Source: Loigolactobacillus jiayinensis
Lineage (GTDB): Bacteria; Bacillota; Bacilli; Lactobacillales; Lactobacillaceae
Reading direction: 5' to 3'
Assembly (NCBI RefSeq): GCF_003946445.1
Contig: NZ_RHOF01000034.1
Location: 1 to 43,329 of the forward strand
DNA length: 43,329 bases
The position numbers and the translations under genes are program-made. The notes beneath the pieces were generated by a model. That model was not told the origin of the DNA. It did not search any database and saw only the letters and a list, made by a program, of their open reading frames with translations. The first letter of the stretch is position 1. The number at the start of each line of letters is the position of its first letter. This document shows, in pieces, positions 1 to 6,432 of this stretch.

Positions 1-57
1 TATACCAATTTATAAGAATAGGTCGATACTGTTGCACTTGATTTGACAATTTGGGCC
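1..57. mobile_element. Outward-facing end of an insertion sequence (partial)
   Basis: Positions 30-56 begin TGTTGCACTT and match, as a reverse complement, positions 43274-43300 at 24 of 27 bases. The similarity continues weakly out to the window edge, where both ends carry ACCAATT and ATAAG at matching places. This is what the two imperfect inverted ends of one IS type look like when a sequence stops just inside them. No transposase lies in the window. I recall similar ends on IS30-family elements of lactobacilli, but the family is not proved here. Confidence 0.6.
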
Positions 58-80
58 TAAAAATAAGTTGGTCAGCAACA

Positions 81-113
81 AATAAAAACTACGCCAAGTT
101 ATTTTGCCGTAGT
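81..113 (-). terminator. Terminator of the hydroxyacid dehydrogenase gene
   Basis: On the minus strand ACTACG pairs with CGTAGT (88-93 with 108-113), followed by a T-rich run at 87-81. It lies about 10 bases past the stop of the gene ending at 124. Confidence 0.6.
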
Positions 114-123
114 CATTATAAGT

Positions 124-996
124 CTATTTAATTGGCCACCATAACTTAATCAGTGCTTGAGTGCCATCATCACCTAAGTCTTCATCTTCAACTAAGCGCC
201 GATATAATTCCGCGGCTGCTTTAGTGGCCGGCAAATCGAGGTTTTGTTTCTGCGCTTCTGCTAAAGCAATTCGTAAATCCTTTAGAAAATGCTTGGCAAA
301 AAAACCAGGCGTGTAATCTTGGGCTAAGATCCGCGGCGCATAATTGGTCAAACTCCAATTGGCTGCCCCACCGGCGCTCAAAGTCGCAATCACAGCTGGT
401 AAGTCTAAGCCAGCTTGCTTGGCGTAAACCAACATTTCAGTCATGCCAGTCATTGTACCGGCGATCATGATCTGATTAGCCATTTTAGCGTGTTGGCCCT
501 TACCCGCAGCGCCAAATAAATGATGACTTTGACCAATGACCTTAAATAAAGGGACCAACTGCTCATAGGTCGACTGCGCACCGCCAACCATGATCGTTAA
601 TGTCCCATTTTTAGCGCCAACATCCCCACCGGAAACTGGTGCATCAAGTGCCTGAATATCACGAGTGATCGCCGTTGCATCAATCCGTTGCGCTAATGTG
701 GGCGTACTGGTAGTCATATCGACTATGATATCACCAGCTTTAGCGCCAGCAAATAGCCCATCTGCCCCATAGTAAACCGCCTCAACATCACGCGGGTAGC
801 CAACCATAGTTAAGATAATATCACTATTTTGTGCGACCTGGCGCGGACTATCGGCCCACGTTGCGCCATGCGCCAACACCGTCGCTGCGTGCGCCTTAGT
901 TCGGTTGTACACCGTCACCGCAAAGTTTGCCTTCAGCAAGTTATTGATAATGCCTGTTCCCATGACCCCAGTACCAATGAAACCAATTTTTTGCAT
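124..996 (-). CDS. NAD(P)-dependent beta-hydroxyacid dehydrogenase (3-hydroxyisobutyrate dehydrogenase family)
   Basis: A 290-residue soluble oxidoreductase of the GarR/MmsB/GlxR type, which oxidises beta-hydroxyacids or reduces the semialdehydes with NAD(P). The Rossmann motif GxGxMG is at residues 8-13. The substrate loop APVSGGDVGAKNG lies near residue 120, and the GKGQHAKMANQ segment near 170 carries the family's catalytic Lys. The all-helical C-terminal domain follows, and the length is normal. The ATG start has an AGGAG sequence upstream. It is a single-gene unit with its own terminator, and its upstream region holds two abutting palindromes (1041-1066). The real substrate cannot be read from the sequence; succinic semialdehyde or tartronate semialdehyde are alternatives to 3-hydroxyisobutyrate. 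Confidence 0.88.
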   Translation of the reverse strand: MQKIGFIGTGVMGTGIINNLLKANFAVTVYNRTKAHAATVLAHGATWADSPRQVAQNSDIILTMVGYPRDVEAVYYGADGLFAGAKAGDIIVDMTTSTPTLAQRIDATAITRDIQALDAPVSGGDVGAKNGTLTIMVGGAQSTYEQLVPLFKVIGQSHHLFGAAGKGQHAKMANQIMIAGTMTGMTEMLVYAKQAGLDLPAVIATLSAGGAANWSLTNYAPRILAQDYTPGFFAKHFLKDLRIALAEAQKQNLDLPATKAAAELYRRLVEDEDLGDDGTQALIKLWWPIK

Positions 997-1040
997 GATG
1001 TCACTCCTACTCTACAATTTATTGCCATCTTTTCTAAATC

Positions 1041-1066
1041 ACTAGTCGCTAGTACTTGCATCAAGT
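1041..1066. promoter_or_regulatory. Two abutting 13-bp palindromes, candidate operator
   Basis: ACTAGTCGCTAGT (1041-1053) and ACTTGCATCAAGT (1054-1066) are both perfect 5-3-5 inverted repeats and touch each other. They lie 45-70 bases upstream of the minus-strand dehydrogenase start. From 1053 the second reads TACT-N7-AGTT, one base from the TACT-N7-AGTA form at 2525-2539. A regulator of the HxlR type is my inference. Confidence 0.45.
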
Positions 1067-1152
1067 TGTAAACGAAACTAAAAATAGTCATATTATCGGT
1101 TTACATAACAGTTGAACCACTTTCATTTTACCATTAATTTCCGGCACACAAC

Positions 1153-1180
1153 TTGCAAAACCCCTAAAAAATGCTATATT
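1153..1180 (+). promoter_or_regulatory. Sigma-70 type promoter for the 123-residue protein gene
   Basis: TTGCAA at 1153-1158, a 16-base spacer, and TATATT at 1175-1180. It is 34 bases before the TTG start at 1214. Confidence 0.55.
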
Positions 1181-1213
1181 TAGGACAACCAAAGAAAAGA
1201 AGAGGGCGATTTT

Positions 1214-1585
1214 TTGAAAAGAAAATTACGGAACATTTTACAAGTTATCGAAGAACATGGCGATCGAGTCGACAAATTAATCAGCCCAAACACCCTACAA
1301 TTAAAGTTTGCGGCACAACCTGCTTTCGTTGATGATTTAATTGTTGATAGTGAAGTTTTTCAATTATTAAAGCTGTACGCCGCTGATGCGACCGTTAATG
1401 TTACAGCGCCAATCACTGAGCTACCCAAATTCTTTCAAAAAATGTTCCAGAAAACCAGTTCTGAAGCTGCAACAGCCTATAAAAACCACATCACCACTGA
1501 CAGCACGATCACAATAACCGTTGAACTTGTAACCGATCCTGAACACCATGATATCGGTAATTCAACGATCAAGTTCTGGGATTAA
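1214..1585 (+). CDS. Small protein of unknown function (123 residues)
   Basis: I do not recognise this family. The product is soluble, with no signal peptide or membrane segment. The first 20 residues are basic and likely helical (KRKLRNILQVIEEHGDRV). The rest alternates hydrophobic and polar residues as in a mixed alpha/beta domain and ends in IGNSTIKFWD. It starts with TTG behind AGAAGAGGG, and a good promoter sits upstream, so expression is likely. It is monocistronic between two minus-strand redox genes and has no obvious link to either. Confidence 0.6.
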   Translation: MKRKLRNILQVIEEHGDRVDKLISPNTLQLKFAAQPAFVDDLIVDSEVFQLLKLYAADATVNVTAPITELPKFFQKMFQKTSSEAATAYKNHITTDSTITITVELVTDPEHHDIGNSTIKFWD

Positions 1586-1611
1586 GCACTAAACTAAAAT
1601 AGAGTTAAGTT

Positions 1612-2406
1612 TTATCGTGTCCGGTATGGTAGAGCAACAATTTTACGACTAATGTTAGGCGCTAAGCGAGTAAACGCCGCAAACCACTGATAAGCCATTG
1701 GTAACCGCAAAATTTGTTGTCCCTGCAATGTAGCGGACACGATTTTTTTAGCTACTTTTGCCGGAACCAATTGACTCGCAGTCATTGCCTTGATGATCAA
1801 TTGATTGGCGCGCAAATAGGGTACGGTTTGTTGTTGGAAGTGGCCAGTAGCCAGTAAGCTTGGCAAGACCGTCATTAAATGGATCCGCGTTGTCCGCAAT
1901 TCAAACCGACTACTACGAGCAAATCCCAGCAAGGCGGCCTTACTTGCTGAATGAATGGCAGCATACGGTAACGCTAATTCTGCACCAGCTGAAGCAAGAT
2001 TGATCAGGTAGCTCGACCGCTGATCTCGATAATGAGCTTGAATAAATAATTGGCTCAGTGTAATTGGTACTACAGTATTTAACTGCAAGACTTGCTGCAT
2101 CTTGGCAACTGGTACCCCATTGATTGCACCAAAACCAGGTAAAGCGGCATTATTGACCAAGATATCTGGCAAGCCACATTTAGCCACACACTGACGCCAA
2201 ACTGGCGCACCATTATCCACCGCCAGATCAGCCACTAAAATCGCTACACCTGCTGTGGTCAACTTAGCAGCCTTACGGGCAACTCTTTCTAAACGCTGCC
2301 GATTGCGGCCAATCAGAAGCAAGCGCATTTGGCGGTGAGCGAAAGCATAAGCTAACTGTTCACCTAACCCAGCTGAAGCACCGGTGATCATTACTAATTT
2401 TGTCAT
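1612..2406 (-). CDS. Short-chain dehydrogenase/reductase with His in place of the catalytic Tyr
   Basis: A 264-residue classical SDR. The cofactor motif TGASAGLG is at residues 8-15, NNA follows near residue 85, and the family Ser is S139. The catalytic pattern is normally YxxxK, but here it reads HSASK: residue 152 is His (codon CAT at 1951-1953) and K156 is present. The spacing from S139 is the normal 13, so the alignment is secure and the substitution is real in this sequence. A TAT to CAT change would explain it. Activity may be lost or altered. The C-terminus (FAAFTRLAPN) is typical of the DltE/YqjQ-like SDR subgroup. The substrate is unknown. It is a single gene facing the dioxygenase operon. 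Confidence 0.85.
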   Translation of the reverse strand: MTKLVMITGASAGLGEQLAYAFAHRQMRLLLIGRNRQRLERVARKAAKLTTAGVAILVADLAVDNGAPVWRQCVAKCGLPDILVNNAALPGFGAINGVPVAKMQQVLQLNTVVPITLSQLFIQAHYRDQRSSYLINLASAGAELALPYAAIHSASKAALLGFARSSRFELRTTRIHLMTVLPSLLATGHFQQQTVPYLRANQLIIKAMTASQLVPAKVAKKIVSATLQGQQILRLPMAYQWFAAFTRLAPNISRKIVALPYRTR

Positions 2407-2421
2407 TTTATCCCTCCAATT

Positions 2422-2435
2422 TTAAAGCGCTTACC
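2422..2435. promoter_or_regulatory. Possible cre (CcpA) site upstream of the SDR gene
   Basis: TTAAAGCGCTTACC fits the CcpA consensus TGWAANCGNTNWCA with two mismatches, both at outer positions, and keeps the central AAGCGCTT palindrome. It lies 16 bases upstream of the SDR start codon. This is a weak call from sequence alone. Confidence 0.3.
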
Positions 2436-2524
2436 GTCAGTATAGCATGCCTACTGGGCGCAACCCATAATCACGCTTCCCTGAGCCATAATATTTAGCA
2501 TGAACTCGAGCATTTAAACTTACT

Positions 2525-2539
2525 TACTTAAAATAAGTA
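2525..2539. promoter_or_regulatory. Palindromic operator TACT-N7-AGTA in the dioxygenase promoter
   Basis: TACTTAAAATAAGTA is a perfect 15-base inverted repeat. It sits where the -35 region and spacer of a promoter with -10 TATGAT (2543-2548) would lie, so a bound repressor would block transcription. As I recall, TACT-N7-AGTA is the core site of YodB/CatR (HxlR-family) repressors, which control quinone-detoxifying dioxygenases in Bacillus. No such regulator is encoded in the window. Confidence 0.5.
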
Positions 2540-2581
2540 TGATATGATACTGCCAATCATTTAAACAAGGAGGCCGCACCC

Positions 2582-3547
2582 ATGGCTAAATTACTCGGTT
2601 TACATCATTTAACAGCAATTACTTCCAGTTCACCTAAAATGTTCAATTTTATGTCTGGTATTCTCGGTTTACATTTAATCAAAAAAACCGTCAATCAAGA
2701 CGATATTCGCACTTATCATCTCTATTTTACCGATGATCGTGGCGCAGCTGGCACTGATATCACTTTCTTTGATTTTCCAGGCCAATTTCAAGGTAACAAA
2801 GGCCGCAATAGCATTGAACGAATTGGTTTCCGCGTTCCTAATGACGCCGCTCTAGCCTACTGGCAACAACGCTTCACTGATCATCAAATTGAACACGAAC
2901 CAATCGTAACTGAATTTGGTGCTAAAACGTTGCGCTTTTACGATTTTGATCATGAACGCTACCAGTTAGTTTCCGACGAAGTTAATCATGGTGTCCCTGC
3001 TGGCACGCCTTACCGTGACAGCCCCGTTCCGGCTGAATTTGCTATTAGCGGCTTAGGCCCAATGCGGATCACCGTCAACTACTTTACCCAAATGGAAAAA
3101 GTACTCATCGACCTATTAGGTTTTGAAAAAGTAGCGACTGAAGGCCAACAAACCTTATATGAAGTTGATTCTGGTGGTCATGGTGCTCAAGTGATCGTGG
3201 CTGACGAACAATTACCCGCCGATGAAGTTCAAGCTTACGGTACCGTACATCATTTAGCTTTTCGTACCGCTGATGAAAAGGAATTACGTGACTGGATCGA
3301 AAAAATTACTGCAGCTGGTTTGCGCCAATCTGGCTTTGTTGACCGTTTCTACTTTAAATCTGAATACTTCCGTCCTGGCCCAGGCGTTTTATTTGAAATT
3401 GCGACTGATGGTCCTGGCTTTTTAGTCGATGAAACTTACGAAGAAGCTGGTGTTCATTTGGAATTACCGCCATTTCTAGAAGCCCAGCGCGCTGATATTG
3501 AAGCTCATTTAGTGCCGTTCAACACAGACAAGAAAGTAGTCGATTAA
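2582..3547 (+). CDS. Ring-cleaving dioxygenase of the VOC superfamily, MhqO/CatE-like
   Basis: A 321-residue protein with two vicinal-oxygen-chelate modules (about residues 5-140 and 155-285). Likely metal ligands are the His in LGLHHLTAIT near residue 9, the His in VHHLAFRTAD near 222 and the Glu in FEIATDGPGF near 270. Members of this group are thought to open hydroquinone or catechol rings and protect against electrophiles. The start is ATG behind AAGGAGG. The hydrolase gene follows after one base, forming a two-gene operon that resembles the mhqO/mhqD pairing, and the palindrome at 2525-2539 probably controls it. The true substrate is inferred from family only. Confidence 0.85.
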   Translation: MAKLLGLHHLTAITSSSPKMFNFMSGILGLHLIKKTVNQDDIRTYHLYFTDDRGAAGTDITFFDFPGQFQGNKGRNSIERIGFRVPNDAALAYWQQRFTDHQIEHEPIVTEFGAKTLRFYDFDHERYQLVSDEVNHGVPAGTPYRDSPVPAEFAISGLGPMRITVNYFTQMEKVLIDLLGFEKVATEGQQTLYEVDSGGHGAQVIVADEQLPADEVQAYGTVHHLAFRTADEKELRDWIEKITAAGLRQSGFVDRFYFKSEYFRPGPGVLFEIATDGPGFLVDETYEEAGVHLELPPFLEAQRADIEAHLVPFNTDKKVVD

Positions 3548-3548
3548 T

Positions 3549-4166
3549 ATGCCCAAGTATTATCACTATTTTAGAGCAGGCATTGCCACTAAGCCACCAA
3601 TTTTGATGTTCCATGGCACCGGCGGCTACGAAGATGAGTTAGCCCCGCTTGCACAACAATTAGCACCTGGTAGCCCACTATTGGGTATTCGCGGCCGCTT
3701 AACTGAACAAGGCCGCACCCGGTACTTTGCTCACACCCCGGATGGTCACTTCGATCTCACTAGTTTGGCCAACGAAACGACTTGGTTGATGACTGCAATC
3801 GACGAACTGGCTGCTAAATACAAGCTCGCTGTTGCGCGCATGATCGTCGTTGGCTACTCAAATGGTGCCAACATCGCAACTCATGCGTGGCTAACCCAGC
3901 AAGCAAAATTCAAAACTGGTATTTTATTTCACCCGATGCAACTAACTGACTATCAACCAATACCAGACTTGAACGAGATCAAAGTTTGGGCCTCGTATGG
4001 TAGCCTAGATCCAATTGTTACCGCAACAAATTTTGCGGCATTAACGCAGACATTAACTACCGCACATGCAGACTTAACCGTTTTTAAGGCCGAACAATCC
4101 CACGCGCTAAGCCCACAAGAACTTGCCGCTGCCAAAAATTGGTTGCAGGCAAGCCAAGGGTTATAG
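3549..4166 (+). CDS. Alpha/beta hydrolase (phospholipase/carboxylesterase family), MhqD-like
   Basis: A 205-residue hydrolase. The oxyanion strand is MFHGTGG near residue 20, the nucleophile elbow GYSNGAN is near 103, the acid is probably the Asp in GSLDPIV and the catalytic His is in EQSHALS near the C-terminus. It has no signal peptide. It starts one base after the dioxygenase stop, so the two are surely co-transcribed. The role in quinone or aldehyde detoxification is inferred from this partnership; the natural ester is unknown. A strong terminator follows at 4284. Confidence 0.85.
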   Translation: MPKYYHYFRAGIATKPPILMFHGTGGYEDELAPLAQQLAPGSPLLGIRGRLTEQGRTRYFAHTPDGHFDLTSLANETTWLMTAIDELAAKYKLAVARMIVVGYSNGANIATHAWLTQQAKFKTGILFHPMQLTDYQPIPDLNEIKVWASYGSLDPIVTATNFAALTQTLTTAHADLTVFKAEQSHALSPQELAAAKNWLQASQGL

Positions 4167-4189
4167 TCATGCACTTTAACTTACAGTGC

Positions 4190-4214
4190 TGTTGCACTTC
4201 AAATTTAGGCTAAC
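4190..4214. mobile_element. Degenerate IS end
   Basis: The sequence begins TGTTGCACTT like positions 30-39 and then follows the same order (AATTT, AGGC, TAAC) with about five bases missing. It looks like a decayed copy of the end found at the window edges, in the left-edge orientation. No transposase accompanies it. Confidence 0.35.
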
Positions 4215-4283
4215 GTCATTTTTTAGAAACTAATTAAATTAGTGCAAAAAGCACCTTTTAAATCTTATTGGTAGCTAATTTTA

Positions 4284-4323
4284 AACAGAATTAGAAGTTA
4301 AACAACTTCTAGTTCTGTTTTTT
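4284..4323 (+). terminator. Terminator of the dioxygenase-hydrolase operon
   Basis: AACAGAATTAGAAGTT (4284-4299) pairs with AACTTCTAGTTCTGTT (4304-4319) with one mismatch and a four-base loop, followed by a run of T. Confidence 0.85.
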
Positions 4324-4454
4324 ATTCGGTTAACTCAGTGGCTAAAAAGCAGCAACCCTTATGCGCCAACCTATTAGCTAGACTAACAATACTAAGCATG
4401 CTGCTTTGTTGCGGTTGAATTTTTAATTTGAAGACATGACCTACTTAAATTAAG

Positions 4455-4483
4455 TTGTGTTAGCTATTGATTAACGTTATATT
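4455..4483 (+). promoter_or_regulatory. Promoter upstream of the DUF898-like gene
   Basis: TTGTGT at 4455-4460, a 17-base spacer, and TATATT at 4478-4483. Transcription would start near 4490, about 190 bases before the ATG at 4683, which leaves a long leader. Confidence 0.5.
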
Positions 4484-4657
4484 ATGATTAGAAACAAAGC
4501 ATTAACTGAGAACTATAAAAACAACTTAGGAGGTAGGCAATCTATTTGGGGTAATCTAAAGGCCAACTCAGCGTCAGAGCAAGAAACTTGGTCAAAAACC
4601 TATAAAACTGAGCCTTTTGAACAAGCCAAGGATCACGAAACAGAATTAGCAAATTAA
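4484..4657 (+). other. Leader region with an unproved 57-codon reading frame
   Basis: The frame opens with ATG at 4484 and closes at 4657. It encodes a polar peptide rich in N, K, E and T. The ATG has no ribosome binding site and lies upstream of the predicted transcription start. A perfect AGGAGG at 4528-4533 sits inside the frame, but the nearest in-frame codon at good distance is ATT (4544), an unusual start. It may be a remnant gene, a leader peptide or chance. I do not recognise the peptide. Confidence 0.2.
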
Positions 4658-4682
4658 TACTTAGGTTATCTGGGAGGACTTT

Positions 4683-5000
4683 ATGGAAGTAAAACATGGG
4701 CATTCATCATTTTTTGATGGCGGATTATTACAATTTATTGGTTGGTCGCTTATTGGTATGATCATTACAGTATTTACGTTGGGTATTTGCTACCCGTGGG
4801 CACTAACAATGATCTACGGTTGGAAAATTAATCATACTGTAATCGACGGTAAGCGCATGAGCTTTCATGGTTCGGCAATCGGTCTATTTGGTAACTGGAT
4901 CAAATGGCTGCTACTGACCATCATCACGATCGGTATCTACAGTTTTTGGGTCAATATCAAGCTTGAAGACTGGAAAGCCAAAAATACGTCATTTGCATAA
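4683..5000 (+). CDS. DUF898 (YjgN-like) small membrane protein
   Basis: A 105-residue protein with two strong hydrophobic helices, about residues 15-40 (IGWSLIGMIITVFTLGICYPWAL) and 70-90 (WIKWLLLTIITIGIYSFW). Each is followed by the aromatic-rich W-x-I/M pattern typical of DUF898. The GDGKRMSFHGSA-like loop between them (here IDGKRMSFHG) matches the family repeat. Function in this family is unknown. The start is ATG behind GGGAGG. The C-terminus KLEDWKAKNTSF looks natural, so the gene is intact despite the accessory DNA that follows. The long leader upstream is unusual for so small a gene. Confidence 0.7.
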   Translation: MEVKHGHSSFFDGGLLQFIGWSLIGMIITVFTLGICYPWALTMIYGWKINHTVIDGKRMSFHGSAIGLFGNWIKWLLLTIITIGIYSFWVNIKLEDWKAKNTSFA

Positions 5001-5010
5001 ATTAATAACA

Positions 5011-5050
5011 TCCCCTACCGGTGCACTGTGGTTCGATTCCATGGAGGGGA
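5011..5050. other. Hairpin with a tRNA T-arm-like sequence
   Basis: TCCCCT (5011-5016) pairs with AGGGGA (5045-5050), and CC (5018-5019) with GG (5043-5044). Inside, GGTTCGATTCC (5030-5040) matches the conserved T-loop pattern of tRNAs. The 3' half resembles the end of a tRNA-Arg-type gene whose acceptor ends in GGGGA. The D and anticodon arms are missing, so it is not a functional tRNA. It could be a remnant of an attachment site in a tRNA gene, or chance. Confidence 0.35.
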
Positions 5051-5079
5051 ATAATTATAGTTTAATTGGAGGTGTTATT

Positions 5080-5508
5080 TTGGAGGATGACAGCTATCGC
5101 AGAATTCACGGATATCCAAAACTAACAAATAAGCAAAAACTATTCTGTGCTGCACAAGGAAAACAGGAAATATATAATGGTCATGCTATATTTAACGAAA
5201 AAGAAACTTTTAAAGTAATACAAGCTCGAAAGGGACATATCAGACAAAATGATCTATCCTACGTTTTACTACATAAAGCTAGTGAAATCATGGTAAGAGT
5301 TGATATAATAGGTGCAACACATGAAGGCGTACCGACACCCCATATTCATATTTATGATGAAGAACATAATCAAGGTGAAGTTGCAATTCCGCTGAGTCAA
5401 ATCGCTAATTACAACATCACTGATAGTATAATAGACTCTCTTGCAGAGTTCTTAAAATTCAACAACTTTGATTTGACTAATAATCAAATAAGTCAAAGAA
5501 CAGTTTAA
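5080..5508 (+). CDS. DUF6978-like protein, first gene of a two-gene accessory module
   Basis: A protein of about 142 residues, which I assign to the uncharacterised DUF6978 family from memory of its look and its partner. It has no signal peptide or membrane helix. A conserved-looking core reads VDIIGATHEGVPTPHIHIYDE, trimmed here to HEGVPTPHIHIYDE, with an HxH pair near residue 100 that could bind metal or RNA (inference). The start chosen is TTG at 5080, seven bases after GGAGG (5068-5072). The in-frame ATG at 5041 would add 13 residues but has no ribosome binding site. Codon use is richer in A and T than in the flanking core genes, suggesting transfer. The DUF1829-like gene follows after 20 bases. 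Function unknown. Confidence 0.6.
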   Translation: MEDDSYRRIHGYPKLTNKQKLFCAAQGKQEIYNGHAIFNEKETFKVIQARKGHIRQNDLSYVLLHKASEIMVRVDIIGATHEGVPTPHIHIYDEEHNQGEVAIPLSQIANYNITDSIIDSLAEFLKFNNFDLTNNQISQRTV

Positions 5509-5528
5509 GAAGATTTGAGGTGAAGTAA

Positions 5529-6290
5529 ATGAATACCAACAAAATGCTGGACGACTATGCTAATTGGCTAAGAACTCAGTACAAAATAAAATCTATTGGC
5601 GCTGCTGACGAAATCACAACTCCGTTTGTTAACAGCATTGGTGATAATATGCGTATCTATGTACAATCATTGTCAAATAATAGAATACAGTTAAGTGATG
5701 ATGGTATTACAATAGAAGATCTCGAATTATCAGGTATAGACCTATCAGATTCAAGAAAAAGTATCATAAATAATATCAAACGACAATTCTCAATTGACCA
5801 ACTTGATGATGTGTTATCTGTCTCTGGTTCAGTTAACGATTTTCCAAACATGAAGCAACGGCTAACGTCTGCAATTCTTAAAGTAAGTGATTTAGCTTAT
5901 ACGAAGAAAAGTAATATTGATAAGATGTTTTTTGAGGAAGTTTATAAATATTTTGAAACAAATGATTTTGGCGGTTTGCCTCATTATGCAGTTGAAGGTA
6001 AAAGCGGTGTAAAACATAATTTAAATTATGTGATTCCCGCAAGAAATGACAAACCCTTTAAAATTATTGATTTTCAAAATAGAATCACTAAAAATGATGT
6101 CATGATTGGCGCATATAAGTATCGAGATATAAACGATAGTAGCGAATATTTTTCGAAAAATATTGCTTACTCAATCATATATAACGACTCAGAAATGAAT
6201 GCTTCCGATACTTCCCAAAAAATAGCTTATGATTCAGGCATAACTATATATACATGGTCAGATAAAAAGCAATTATTAGCCTTACGTTGA
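5529..6290 (+). CDS. DUF1828/DUF1829-domain protein, second gene of the accessory module
   Basis: A 253-residue soluble protein. The N-terminal part (about residues 1-120) resembles DUF1828, with TPFVNSIGDNMRIYV and the phrase RIQLSDDGITIEDLELSGID. The C-terminal part (about 130-250) resembles DUF1829, marked by GKSGVKHNLNYVIP near 160. The G-K-S-G-x2-H strand pattern and the following IDFQNR could belong to a nuclease-like fold, but I cannot show catalytic residues. The start is ATG behind GAGGTGA. It is AT-rich like its neighbour and ends at a small hairpin. The pairing with a DUF6978-like gene beside an integrase remnant fits a defence or toxin-antitoxin module, which is inference. Confidence 0.65.
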   Translation: MNTNKMLDDYANWLRTQYKIKSIGAADEITTPFVNSIGDNMRIYVQSLSNNRIQLSDDGITIEDLELSGIDLSDSRKSIINNIKRQFSIDQLDDVLSVSGSVNDFPNMKQRLTSAILKVSDLAYTKKSNIDKMFFEEVYKYFETNDFGGLPHYAVEGKSGVKHNLNYVIPARNDKPFKIIDFQNRITKNDVMIGAYKYRDINDSSEYFSKNIAYSIIYNDSEMNASDTSQKIAYDSGITIYTWSDKKQLLALR

Positions 6291-6320
6291 TCCCTATTCA
6301 TACCATAGGGATTTTATTTA
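6291..6320 (+). terminator. Terminator of the two-gene module
   Basis: TCCCTAT (6291-6297) pairs with ATAGGGA (6305-6311) around a seven-base loop, followed by TTTTATTTA. The stem begins directly after the stop codon. Confidence 0.55.
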
Positions 6321-6432
6321 AAAAGCCAAAAGAACATACATTCCCGTCAATATGATCGATTTTTGGAAATCCATCATATTAGGAAGCCATCATCATGGCA
6401 GAAAAAATATAAAACGGTGCGGCGAAAAATGA

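Noticed and set aside
3953-4174. 73-codon frame opposite the hydrolase
   Set aside because: It is antisense to a well-supported gene and has no family likeness.
6395-6432. Start of an intact gene before the integrase fragment
   Set aside because: ATGGCAGAAAAA is followed by a stop after five codons; other frames give only short pieces without a recognised family.
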